Below are positions 41,821 to 50,213 of a DNA stretch of 64,000 nt, piece by piece. The position numbers and the translations under genes were made by a program. The stretch comes from Limnospira fusiformis SAG 85.79 (GTDB lineage: Bacteria; Cyanobacteriota; Cyanobacteriia; Cyanobacteriales; Microcoleaceae), in assembly GCF_012516315.1 (NCBI RefSeq), contig NZ_CP051185.1:5833363-5897362 (forward strand), given 5' to 3'. Position 1 is the stretch's first letter; every line of letters begins with the position of its first letter. Below the pieces are notes generated by a model. That model was not told where the DNA came from, made no database searches, and saw only the letters and a program-made list of their open reading frames with translations.

Positions 41821-42120
41821 ATGACTGAACCCGCATTAACACCAATTAACTATTTGCCCATTAATCCCATATTTCCATTGTTTATATTCATGACATTGAT
41901 GGGATTTATTTGCTCGTGTATTGTCGCGATAAAAGATGGATTAAAAAATGTAAAAAAACTCCATGATATTCCCTGTAGTCGCTGCGCTTTTTTTACGGGA
42001 GACTATCGCTTAAAATGTACCGTTCATCCCTGTAAAGCCTTATCAGAAGAAGCAATTAATTGTAGAGATTTTGAATTAAACACCGGTCCGGCGCGGAACC
42101 GACCACCTTTAGAAAAATAA
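41821..42120 (+). CDS. Cys-rich membrane-anchored protein of the isi cluster
   Basis: A 99-residue protein with one transmembrane helix (FPLFIFMTLMGFICSCIVAI) and a cytoplasmic tail carrying CSRCAFF, LKCTVHPCKAL and NCRDFE. The spacing of the five tail cysteines suggests metal or Fe-S binding. AGGAG precedes the ATG by six bases. I do not recognise a named family. Its location 100 bases after the hydrolase gene suggests the iron-stress regulon. Confidence 0.72.
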   Translation: MTEPALTPINYLPINPIFPLFIFMTLMGFICSCIVAIKDGLKNVKKLHDIPCSRCAFFTGDYRLKCTVHPCKALSEEAINCRDFELNTGPARNRPPLEK

Positions 42121-42402
42121 CATACCAGCATAGTCGGGTGTTGAGGATTTTTGGCGATCGCCCCTGACTTGACTCTAACTCTAGGGAAATGGGCATTGAG
42201 CCTCAATTCCCTTTTTTGCTGTCATAACGGCAGCTTGGGGAATTTTTGAGGAAATCTTAAAACTGTGGTATCGTCCCGAATTATTAAGGATTGTAAATTT
42301 TGAGTGCTGACAATGCCAGTGAAGGCATATAATTAACCCTTGGCGAAAAATCAGAGACCGGGAGAAATAGGTTAAACCAAAATCTAATGATCCATACTTT
42401 AC

Positions 42403-44964
42403 ATGATCAGGGATAACTACCACCTAAATACAAGTTCGTTTATTGTATTAGATACGGAAGGAAAAAACAGCTTAACCGAAGTGGCGCTGGTGGATAATCA
42501 GGGAGCAATTTGCTATCAAGCATTTGTTGCCAAAAACCATCCAGAACCGACATTTAGGCTGAACATTGCGACACTGCTAGATATAGTTAAACAAGTCGAT
42601 AATCTGTGCCATAATCAAGTAATAATCTGCCATCATGCTGAACATGATCAAAGGATATTAGAGCGCAGTTTTGAACAAGTAGCAATTCCCTATCCTAATT
42701 ATCAATTTATCTGTACCTGTAAGTTAGCCAAACAGCAGTTACCAAACCTTCCCGACTATGGATTAAGTTATTTATGTAAAACCTTAGACCTGCGATTAAA
42801 TGGCGATCGCTTTGATGATCGCTATGCTCACCGTGCTAGTTATGATGCACAATTTACTTACAAACTTTATCGTTATTTAAACCCATTAAAATCACCGAAT
42901 ATGTCTGAAAATATTGCCCAACTATACCAGAATACCCCTAATCCTTTCAGCAGTATCCGAGTTAATACACCCTTTGAATATCACCCGGACTATGCTGATA
43001 TTTACAGCCATCAATTTGACACACTGAAAGCCGTAATTCATGAAATCAAAGAATCCCCCAACCATCAAAGCCAAGGAGCCATAGTTTTGGGAGGACCGGG
43101 TTCTGGTAAAACCCATTTAATGATGCGACTGGCTCAACAAGTCCTGAAGACAAACCGCCTATTTTTTATCCGCCACCCGACTAATGCTGAGGCGGTGAAC
43201 TACCATACATATACGAGAATCCTAGAATCATTTTCGGAAGAAATTACCCAGAAGAAGCTGACGCAACTCGAACAGTTTTTTGCGAAAAGTTTTGTCAATA
43301 TCCTGAGCCAAACTGACTGGGTAAATAGCGAAAAAGGTAGACTAATGATCGCTAAACTACAGGATGATAACCTATCGCTATATGAACGGGTAGGACAACC
43401 GGGAACAGACCGCTATCGCAAAAATTGGGATGCGATAGAAAATAAAATTTTAGGGTGGTGGCGGGCTAAATATGGACTCTCCACGGACTACAGTTCCCAA
43501 GTCTTAATAGGGATTATACGGTTCTGTAGGTATACGGAAGTTAACCGAAAAAACCTAGTGCGCTATTGGTTATCTGGGAATGGAGATGCTGACTTCTCGG
43601 AAGAATTAAACCAGGTGGGATTAAAACCCTGGGGGGAAGATTTTAACCGGGAAGAATTTGCCCTAGAAGCTATCAAAACCCTAGGTCAACTGTCCCTATT
43701 AGATGAACCGCTGATTTTAATTTTTGACCAACTGGAGTCCCTATTTGAAGCACGTCACCAATCAACCTTAGAAAGTTTCGGTTCGACGGTGAAGGAAATT
43801 TTAACCCACGTTCCGAATAGCTTAATTATTCTGAATTTCTTTCCTGACCGTTGGGAGCGTTTTCAAGAACAATTTGATGGTTCAGTGATAGACCGTGTTT
43901 CTCAGTCTGTGGTGACATTGGGAAGACCATCTAAAGCACAACTGCATCAATTACTCAAAACTCTCTGTCAACTGAAAATTGAAACTAATTCCCCCCACGC
44001 TACGGTTGATATTGAAGTGCTGTTTACGAAAAAGGAACTCACAGAAATTGTCAATCAACCCTCAATTCGCGCAGTTATCAAACGTGCTTCTGACTACTTC
44101 CGCCATAAGGTGCAGGGTGTTCCCCTACCGCCAATTATTGCACCCCGGAAGGCTATCACAGTGGAGGCGGTGCAGTTTAAACAGCAATTACAAGGACTTT
44201 ATCAAGCGGTACAAGAGGTGATTAAAACGTTCGATAATCTGACTCTATCTCCCCCGGAACAGCAACTACCGGAAACGGAGGAACTGGAATTAGATTTGGA
44301 GGATTTGCCTGAAGAAGAGAGACAGGAAAAGGCGACGGAAGGGCGACCTATAGAGCCGGAAATTGCCATAAAAGCTGATGCGGAATCGGAAAAATTGGTC
44401 GATTTGCAATTAGATGAATATTGGCAGAACCTGTTAAACCAATGGGAAAAGGACTATGATAAACCTCGCGTTATTAGTGATACGGATGATGTGGGTAAAC
44501 TAATGGCGATTGTTTCGGCATTTAATAACCGATATCCGCTGAAGGTTGAACAACTGTCATTTGGACAGCGAAAAATACCAGAGCATTTGTGTATTAAAAC
44601 AGGTCAACAAACTTATGTGCTGGCATTTTTGCATGGTTCAGGGAGTGCGTTTACTGGGAGAATTAAAAATTTTAATCGATTGGCTCTTGCTCATAAAAAA
44701 ATGCGGTTTCGGTTAATGCGGGATGCTGTGGAACCGCCGATAAGGGGAGATGTTGGTCTGCGAGAAATTCAGATACTTGATGCGGTTAACCATGGGGAAT
44801 ATGTGATTATGGATAGGAGCGATCGCATTTGTTTTGAGTGTATATATCAAGCGATTATTGATTGGGAAAATCGCGAGTTTGCTGTAGGGATAACTCTGGA
44901 AGATATAGTTGATTTTTTGTCGATGAAACTGCCAGATTATTGGTTGATTAAGTGCCTGAGTTAA
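42403..44964 (+). CDS. DEDDh exonuclease fused to a P-loop ATPase and an unknown C-terminal domain
   Basis: An 853-residue, apparently soluble protein. Residues 10-160 are a DnaQ-like 3'-5' exonuclease with all catalytic residues: Asp17 and Glu19 (VLDTEG), Asp82 (HAEHD), His143 and Asp148 (HRASYD). Residues 195-560 are a P-loop ATPase with Walker A GPGSGKT (231-237), Walker B LILIFDQLE (Asp442) and a sensor-1-like Asn478, followed by a winged-helix-like part. An acidic linker (620-665) leads to a C-terminal domain (about 670-853) that I cannot assign. No partner gene lies next to it. Nuclease-ATPase fusions of this kind are common in anti-phage defence and in repair; defence is inference. There is no clear ribosome site. 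Confidence 0.8.
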   Translation: MIRDNYHLNTSSFIVLDTEGKNSLTEVALVDNQGAICYQAFVAKNHPEPTFRLNIATLLDIVKQVDNLCHNQVIICHHAEHDQRILERSFEQVAIPYPNYQFICTCKLAKQQLPNLPDYGLSYLCKTLDLRLNGDRFDDRYAHRASYDAQFTYKLYRYLNPLKSPNMSENIAQLYQNTPNPFSSIRVNTPFEYHPDYADIYSHQFDTLKAVIHEIKESPNHQSQGAIVLGGPGSGKTHLMMRLAQQVLKTNRLFFIRHPTNAEAVNYHTYTRILESFSEEITQKKLTQLEQFFAKSFVNILSQTDWVNSEKGRLMIAKLQDDNLSLYERVGQPGTDRYRKNWDAIENKILGWWRAKYGLSTDYSSQVLIGIIRFCRYTEVNRKNLVRYWLSGNGDADFSEELNQVGLKPWGEDFNREEFALEAIKTLGQLSLLDEPLILIFDQLESLFEARHQSTLESFGSTVKEILTHVPNSLIILNFFPDRWERFQEQFDGSVIDRVSQSVVTLGRPSKAQLHQLLKTLCQLKIETNSPHATVDIEVLFTKKELTEIVNQPSIRAVIKRASDYFRHKVQGVPLPPIIAPRKAITVEAVQFKQQLQGLYQAVQEVIKTFDNLTLSPPEQQLPETEELELDLEDLPEEERQEKATEGRPIEPEIAIKADAESEKLVDLQLDEYWQNLLNQWEKDYDKPRVISDTDDVGKLMAIVSAFNNRYPLKVEQLSFGQRKIPEHLCIKTGQQTYVLAFLHGSGSAFTGRIKNFNRLALAHKKMRFRLMRDAVEPPIRGDVGLREIQILDAVNHGEYVIMDRSDRICFECIYQAIIDWENREFAVGITLEDIVDFLSMKLPDYWLIKCLS

Positions 44965-45075
44965 TGGTAGAATGGGGGAAGCGATCGCCCCACTTCCTGA
45001 AAAAATGGTCGGACCAGTGGCGCGGCGGGGGGTGGGTATCAATGACAAACAGCAAGGGGTCTGAATTAGCACGCT

Positions 45076-46233
45076 ATGCGATCGCCCCAATATGAGACAA
45101 TAGAAAACGGTATACCGGAAACTAGAGAAACAATTGTGAGTCCAACAGCCGTCACAACTGATACAGCCAAAATATCCCAAACCAGCCGTCGCGCCGTTTT
45201 TCCCTTTACGGCGATCGTTGGTCAAGAAGAAATGAAATTAGCCCTGCTGCTGAACGTGATTGACCCCAAGATCGGCGGCGTAATGATTATGGGCGATCGA
45301 GGTACAGGTAAATCGACCACCATTCGCGCCCTAGCTGACCTGCTACCAGAAATAGAGGTCATAGCCGACGACCCCTTTAACAGTCACCCCAGCGATCCTG
45401 AACTGATGAGTGATGGGGTCCGAGAACGCATGAGTTTATCCGAAGCCATCCCGGTGACCCGTCGCAAGGTACAAATGATCGACCTACCCCTAGGGGCGAC
45501 AGAAGATCGGGTTTGTGGAACCATTGACATTGAAAAAGCGTTGGCTGAAGGGGTAAAAGCCTTTGAACCGGGACTATTAGCCAAAGCCAATAGGGGTATC
45601 CTCTACGTTGACGAGGTAAACCTTCTCGACGATCACCTAGTCGATGTCCTACTAGACTCCGCCGCCAGTGGTTGGAATACGGTGGAAAGAGAAGGCATTT
45701 CTATCCGCCACCCGGCGCGTTTTGTCCTGGTGGGTTCAGGAAACCCAGAAGAAGGGGAATTGCGACCCCAATTATTAGACCGTTTTGGAATGCACGCGGA
45801 AATTCGCACGGTGAAAGAACCTAGTCTGCGAGTCAAAATTGTGGAACAGCGGACAGCCTTTGACCAAAACCCGCCGGAGTTCTTAGGAGAGTATCAACTA
45901 TCCCAGGAAGAACTACAACGGCGCATAGTAGAAGCCCAAGAGAGACTATCGGGGATTAATATTGATTATGATCTGCGGGTGAAAATCTCTCAGGTCTGCT
46001 CAGAATTAGATGTAGATGGACTGCGGGGAGATATTGTCACTAACAGGGCGGCGAAGGCTTTAGCTGCGTTTGAAGGGGCTACAGAGGTCACTGTTGACCA
46101 TATTGGTCGGGTGATTACTTTGTGTCTGCGCCACCGACTGCGGAAAGATCCATTGGAGTCTATTGATTCTGGAAACAAAGTCCAGAAGGTGTTTCGCCAA
46201 GTGTTTGGATTACCCGAACCGGATCAAAATTAG
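45076..46233 (+). CDS. chlI: Magnesium chelatase ATPase subunit ChlI
   Basis: A 385-residue AAA+ subunit that drives insertion of Mg2+ into protoporphyrin IX with ChlD and Chl[20 protein letters not shown] begins the domain. Walker A is GDRGTGKST (73-81), Walker B is [17 protein letters not shown], and [20 protein letters not shown] is the sensor/arginine-finger region. The first 20 residues are not usual for ChlI; an in-frame GTG at 45136 would give 365 residues, closer to the family. chlD and chlH are not in the window. Confidence 0.96.
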   Translation: MRSPQYETIENGIPETRETIVSPTAVTTDTAKISQTSRRAVFPFTAIVGQEEMKLALLLNVIDPKIGGVMIMGDRGTGKSTTIRALADLLPEIEVIADDPFNSHPSDPELMSDGVRERMSLSEAIPVTRRKVQMIDLPLGATEDRVCGTIDIEKALAEGVKAFEPGLLAKANRGILYVDEVNLLDDHLVDVLLDSAASGWNTVEREGISIRHPARFVLVGSGNPEEGELRPQLLDRFGMHAEIRTVKEPSLRVKIVEQRTAFDQNPPEFLGEYQLSQEELQRRIVEAQERLSGINIDYDLRVKISQVCSELDVDGLRGDIVTNRAAKALAAFEGATEVTVDHIGRVITLCLRHRLRKDPLESIDSGNKVQKVFRQVFGLPEPDQN

Positions 46234-46278
46234 TTAACAACATCACAGGCAACTTTGCCTGTGTTACCGTATCGGGTT

Positions 46279-46797
46279 ATGGTGGTTCGGATTATGGGGT
46301 TGGACCCCGGTCTAGCAACTTTGGGGTTTGGGATTATTGAATGTCACACTTGCGAAGAAGCTAGGGGAGGGTCTTTGTTCTCGGTGATGGACTTTGGGGC
46401 GATTCAAACTGAGGCTAATCAACCCCTGGGCGATCGCCTACAAACTATTTATGCTGACCTCCATACCCTACTCGAACAATGGCAACCGGATCTTGTCGGT
46501 GTCGAAAAATTGTTTTTTTACCGCATGGGAAATACGATCGCAGTTGCTCAAGCTAGGGGGGTTTTGCTGTTGGTTTTGGCTCAACGACACCTTCCTATAT
46601 TTGAGTTTACCCCGGCTCAGATTAAACAGGCATTAACCGGATATGGTAATGCTAAGAAATATCAGGTGCAAGAGGCAGTAGCCAGGGAGTTAAACTTACA
46701 GGCGATACCTCAACCGGATGATGCGGCGGATGCTTTGGCGATCGCTTTGGCGACTTGGTTTGATCATGATCGGGTTTCCGATTCAATTTTAAGCTGA
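46279..46797 (+). CDS. ruvC: Holliday junction resolvase RuvC
   Basis: A 172-residue RNase-H-fold endonuclease that cleaves Holliday junctions. It has [14 protein letters not shown] with the first catalytic aspartate, [10 protein letters not shown] with the glutamate, and [15 protein letters not shown] with the last aspartates. ATG 46279 ([11 protein letters not shown]) is preferred; a TTG at 46255 would add eight residues. It starts 45 bases after chlI on the same strand. Confidence 0.95.
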   Translation: MVVRIMGLDPGLATLGFGIIECHTCEEARGGSLFSVMDFGAIQTEANQPLGDRLQTIYADLHTLLEQWQPDLVGVEKLFFYRMGNTIAVAQARGVLLLVLAQRHLPIFEFTPAQIKQALTGYGNAKKYQVQEAVARELNLQAIPQPDDAADALAIALATWFDHDRVSDSILS

Positions 46798-46807
46798 TTG
46801 ATAATCT

Positions 46808-47191
46808 ATGTCTAATCTCATTCTGACTTCTCAAGAAATTGCTCAATTTCGTTCCCAATTGGCTGAATATTCCTCGGCATTACAAGCCTTAGATATGATT
46901 GAAGACTGCGAGGGTGATATCGAAGATGCCGCGATTTCTATGGCGATTAATGTCGGTCAATCTCCCACTACATCGGAAAATTGGCTTGATGGTTTAGCCA
47001 AGCGCCACCGAGTTACTATCTGTGAACCTAGCTATCAAGAGGATTTATTACAGTCCAATATAGCCCCGATAGTCGCTCATTTAATTTACCAAAATCAATG
47101 CCCGCCACTACTGGTCACTCCCGTGGTTATTTATGTGTTAAAAACTGGGGTTGAACAATTTTGTGAGCCTTTAAAATACAAAAAAATTTAA
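46808..47191 (+). CDS. Uncharacterised cyanobacterial protein
   Basis: A 127-residue soluble, mostly helical protein starting 10 bases after ruvC, probably in the same transcript. The N-terminal half is acidic (DMIEDCEGDIEDAA), the second half hydrophobic (VAHLIYQNQCPPLLVTPVVIYVL). I have the impression that such a protein is widespread in cyanobacteria but know no function. It ends before a hairpin that terminates both converging units. Confidence 0.75.
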   Translation: MSNLILTSQEIAQFRSQLAEYSSALQALDMIEDCEGDIEDAAISMAINVGQSPTTSENWLDGLAKRHRVTICEPSYQEDLLQSNIAPIVAHLIYQNQCPPLLVTPVVIYVLKTGVEQFCEPLKYKKI

Positions 47192-47203
47192 CTGATAAAT
47201 ACT

Positions 47204-47232
47204 GACCGTAGAGCCTTAACCCTACGGTCTTT
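47204..47232. terminator. Bidirectional hairpin
   Basis: Perfect 8-base arms GACCGTAG (47204-47211) and CTACGGTC (47222-47229) between convergent genes. Three T residues follow on the plus strand; a run of A residues at 47180-47186 gives T residues on the minus strand. Confidence 0.6.
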
Positions 47233-47244
47233 GGGCGTGTTGGT

Positions 47245-47445
47245 CTACTGATTGGCGCGGGCATCTTGAACCGCTGCCCAAAATAGTAGCACTGATAGGG
47301 GTATACTCAAGGCTAGAATCACCCCTGTGATTAATCCCCCTAATTCCGGTTCCCCAGAGGAAAGTTCAAAAATTGAACCAACGGCGGCGATCGCTGTAAT
47401 ACACGATCCGGCTAATAATAAACCACTTTTTGGCGTTCCAACCAT
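47245..47445 (-). CDS. Small two-helix membrane protein
   Basis: A 66-residue peptide starting MVGTPKSGLLLAG with two hydrophobic segments (GLLLAGSCITAIAAVGSIF and GGLITGVILALSIPLSVLLFWAAV). A longer frame to 47547 would overlap the def gene and adds polar residues without a ribosome site, so ATG 47445 is chosen. It lies 46 bases downstream of def on the same strand. Function unknown. Confidence 0.6.
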   Translation of the reverse strand: MVGTPKSGLLLAGSCITAIAAVGSIFELSSGEPELGGLITGVILALSIPLSVLLFWAAVQDARANQ

Positions 47446-47491
47446 GATCAGTTTTGACCCCACATTATTTAACTTGTTGAGTGTAATCGTG

Positions 47492-48055
47492 CTATTTAAC
47501 CGGCTTGACTGCTTTCGGAGAAAACTTATATTTAGCCAATTCCTCATTCAGGGCTAATTGATTGTCAACGCGATCGACAAATAACACCCCCTGTAGGTGA
47601 TCGATTTCATGTTGAATGGCTCGACAAAGTAACTCCGTAGCCAATATGCTCCGAGGACGGCCGTTTTCATCCTTAAAGGTAACTTCTACCTCTTCTGGGC
47701 GGACTACATCCATATAAACCCCTGGAATACTTAAACATCCTTCCTGGAAAGGTGATAACTCGCGGCTTGACTTTTTGATGGTGGGGTTAATCAACACTAG
47801 GGGGGGAGTCGCTGCATTATCAGGTTCGCAGTCAATCACGATTACCTGTTTGTGTACCCCTACTTGGGGAGCGGCTAAACCAATACCATCGGCACTATAC
47901 ATGGTTTGTAACATCTCCCGCACCAGTTGCCGAATTTCATCGTCAATGCGCGAAACCCGTTTGGCTGGCTGTCGCAAAACGCGATCGCCCAAATAGTGAA
48001 TATCCAGGGGGGGTTTTTCTAACTTTTGCTTTTCCACCAGAACTTGAGACGTCAT
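47492..48055 (-). CDS. def: Peptide deformylase
   Basis: A 187-residue metalloenzyme that removes the formyl group from nascent proteins. All three motifs are present: GIGLAAPQVG, EGCLSIPG (metal Cys) and QHEIDHLQG (metal His pair and catalytic Glu). ATG 48055 has TAAGGA upstream; a frame start at 48082 adds nine residues. Confidence 0.96.
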   Translation of the reverse strand: MTSQVLVEKQKLEKPPLDIHYLGDRVLRQPAKRVSRIDDEIRQLVREMLQTMYSADGIGLAAPQVGVHKQVIVIDCEPDNAATPPLVLINPTIKKSSRELSPFQEGCLSIPGVYMDVVRPEEVEVTFKDENGRPRSILATELLCRAIQHEIDHLQGVLFVDRVDNQLALNEELAKYKFSPKAVKPVK

Positions 48056-48082
48056 GAAATCCTTACTCGCTTTCGTTAACAC

Positions 48083-48606
48083 TTATTCATATTTGATTTT
48101 AGATCGCAATCGGGGTTTGGGAGAGCGATCGCTACATATTGGATCTCAGTATCCTGGCTAAGATTCTCAATCACCCCCAATAATTAAATTTTTGCTAAGT
48201 TTTCCTGTATTTGAGCCAAATCGGTTTACGTTTAAGTCTTTTATGGCGATAATTGACTCTGGATCAAAAAATCCACCAGCTTGCGGCTGATGGATAACTC
48301 ACCTATTCGTAGCATCTCAGTTGTTAATGTATCAGTTCCCGACTATTTTGACATCACCTGACCGGGTGATATTCGGTAACTAGATATCCTCAAAACAGGG
48401 GGGATATTCTTGCTCCACCATTTGCTAGGGGGTTTCACAGTGTACCTCCTCCTGTTTTTAGCCTCGTGGGTGAACTTTCACAGCTTGACCTAGAGAGTAG
48501 ACAATTCAGATTCTGGCTGGAGTCCCCATTGACTGCATCTCTGTAATTCTCCATCCTAGGTAATAAGCTAAAAATCTTCCTCAACTCATTCTCAGGAGAT
48601 TAAGAC
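48083..48606. other. Intergenic region, no gene seen
   Basis: About 520 bases between divergent genes. It contains a short inverted repeat ATCACC/GGTGAT (48353-48370). AAAACAGG near 48393 and CCTGTTTTT near 48450 could pair over a long loop. No coding potential is seen. Confidence 0.4.
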
Positions 48607-48933
48607 ATGGCATCTCTCACCTATTTTGCTCACCTAAGACAAAAAAGCGATCTAATCAACAGCCCCACCTGTGCATACCCCAACAACCCATCACCCGTTG
48701 AACATAAGCAGCAAAACTCCCTTAACTACGTCCCTAGTAGCCAAGAACTTAAACGGTTTATTGGTTGTAAAGCTGGCGAGGTGATCAAGCAGATGAGGGT
48801 TTGGGGTTATCACCAAGTTACCCTCAACATTCCCAAAAACTTGATATCAGTTAAGACAGACCAAGGTTCGATCAATTTCCAGCTTTTGTCCTATGACACG
48901 ATTATTGCTAATGTCAATTGCGATCGATACTAA
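48607..48933 (+). CDS. Uncharacterised 108-residue protein
   Basis: Start ATG 48607 has a strong CAGGAG site nine bases upstream. The N-terminal 45 residues look disordered. The rest (SSQELKRFIGCKAGEVIKQMRVWGYHQVTLNIP) appears folded. No membrane segment and no motif that I know. It ends directly before the convergent gene at 48934. Confidence 0.6.
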   Translation: MASLTYFAHLRQKSDLINSPTCAYPNNPSPVEHKQQNSLNYVPSSQELKRFIGCKAGEVIKQMRVWGYHQVTLNIPKNLISVKTDQGSINFQLLSYDTIIANVNCDRY

Positions 48934-49371
48934 TTATTTCGAGGACATCTGACGCGCCATATCCCTAAACATATTCATGTTGGGACCGGGACGACGACGG
49001 GTCGCTGTGGACTTGGGAAGTAAGTAGTCTGTAGCAAATGTCATACCCTCCGGGGTTTTGTTCATACCACCATTTAGGGGCGCAGACGATGGGGCTACCT
49101 TAGCCACAGCAGCCGGGGCTGGGGTGGCAGGTACATCCGCTTTTGCTGCTTCTGGGGATTTCTTCGCTACAGATTTCTTCGTTTTTTCTGGCTTGTCAGC
49201 TTTGGGGGCTTCAGCTTTGGGGGCTTCAGCTTTGGGGGCTTCTACTTTGGGGGCTTCAGCTTTGGGGGCGACAGTTGGACTCGGTTCTGCGGTGGTTCCC
49301 TTAGCCTCATCAAACTCTAAAAAATAATCAGATTTTTGACCACGCCCAAACAGTTTACCAATGGCTAACAT
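48934..49371 (-). CDS. Low-complexity Ala/Pro/Lys-rich protein with PKAEA repeats
   Basis: A 145-residue basic protein. A short conserved-looking head (MLAIGKLFGRGQKSDYFLEFDEAKG) is followed by about five tandem PKAEA/PKVEA pentapeptides (about 37-58), a Lys-rich stretch, an Ala-rich stretch and a conserved-looking tail (GMTFATDYLLPKSTATRRRPGPNMNMFRDMARQM). The repeats are reflected in DNA as 15-base units (49191-49265). Head and tail suggest a scaffold or adaptor with a flexible linker. Function unknown. Confidence 0.7.
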   Translation of the reverse strand: MLAIGKLFGRGQKSDYFLEFDEAKGTTAEPSPTVAPKAEAPKVEAPKAEAPKAEAPKADKPEKTKKSVAKKSPEAAKADVPATPAPAAVAKVAPSSAPLNGGMNKTPEGMTFATDYLLPKSTATRRRPGPNMNMFRDMARQMSSK

Positions 49372-49573
49372 TAAACCTACTCCGTTCAGTTTTTATAAAA
49401 TTGACACTCATTGCCTAACAAGTTAAATTTCAGATTAAAATTATCTGCAAGGTTTGTCCACAATTGTTTACAAAATTTTACAAAAATCCCATCAAGTGAG
49501 GGTAATTTGTGACAATAAGAGGCAAAATTGAGATAATTGTTTACACTTATTCACAAATTCTCATAATTTCCAC

Positions 49574-50176
49574 ATGAAGAACAATCAAGCCCTTAATCCG
49601 GTTTTACTGATTCATGGTATTTTCGACACGATCGCCATTTTCCAAGTGATGTCTAGGCATCTGAGACAAAAAGGCTGGGAGGTTCATAGCTTCAACCTGT
49701 GTCCCAATTACGGATTAAGTGGCATAGAATGCCTAGCAGAGCAAATTGTCGAATATGCTGATCAAAACTTTGCCCCCAATCAACCCTTTGACCTGGTAGG
49801 TTTTAGTATGGGGGGAATTGTCAGTCGCTACTATGTACAGAAGCTAGGGGGAATTGAACGAGTCCAAAGATTAATTACCATTTCGTCCCCCCATAACGGA
49901 ACGATGACAGCTAACCTCTATCCAACCCAAGCGGCGGCGCAAATGCGCGCCAACAGCCCCCTACTGTTAGATTTGAATAACAATATAGGAATGCTCGATC
50001 GCCTCAATTTTACCTCAATCTGGACTAGATTTGATCTGATGATTGTTCCGGCGAACAGTTCACACCTAAATTTGGGCGAGGAAATTATCCTTGATGTGCC
50101 ACTACACGCTTGGATGGTTAAAGATGCCAATTGTATCGCAGCAGTGGAGAAGGCTTTGAGAACTGCTGCTCTATAA
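49574..50176 (+). CDS. Lipase-like alpha/beta hydrolase
   Basis: A 200-residue hydrolase of the triacylglycerol-lipase type: oxyanion strand VLLIHGIFDT, nucleophile Ser78 in LVGFSMGGIVSRYYV and TISSPHNGTMTA. An aspartate in DLMIVPANSS and a histidine near the end (LHAWMV) could complete the triad. It has no signal peptide. It is followed directly by the insertion of the tnpB element. Confidence 0.88.
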   Translation: MKNNQALNPVLLIHGIFDTIAIFQVMSRHLRQKGWEVHSFNLCPNYGLSGIECLAEQIVEYADQNFAPNQPFDLVGFSMGGIVSRYYVQKLGGIERVQRLITISSPHNGTMTANLYPTQAAAQMRANSPLLLDLNNNIGMLDRLNFTSIWTRFDLMIVPANSSHLNLGEEIILDVPLHAWMVKDANCIAAVEKALRTAAL

Positions 50177-50189
50177 AACTTAAACAAAA

Positions 50190-50203
50190 CCGGACATAGC
50201 CGG
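50190..50203 (-). other. Hairpin at the 3' side of tnpB (probable element end)
   Basis: CCGG-ACATAG-CCGG forms a small hairpin 11 bases after the tnpB stop, followed on the minus strand by TTTTGTTT. IS200/IS605 elements end in such subterminal hairpins. It may also stop transcription. The exact element border is not visible. Confidence 0.45.
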
Positions 50204-50213
50204 ATATTGATGT

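Noticed and set aside
49058..49327. Plus-strand frame with Ala/Leu/Gly repeats
   Set aside because: Reverse reading of the PKAEA repeats of the real minus-strand gene at 48934-49371.
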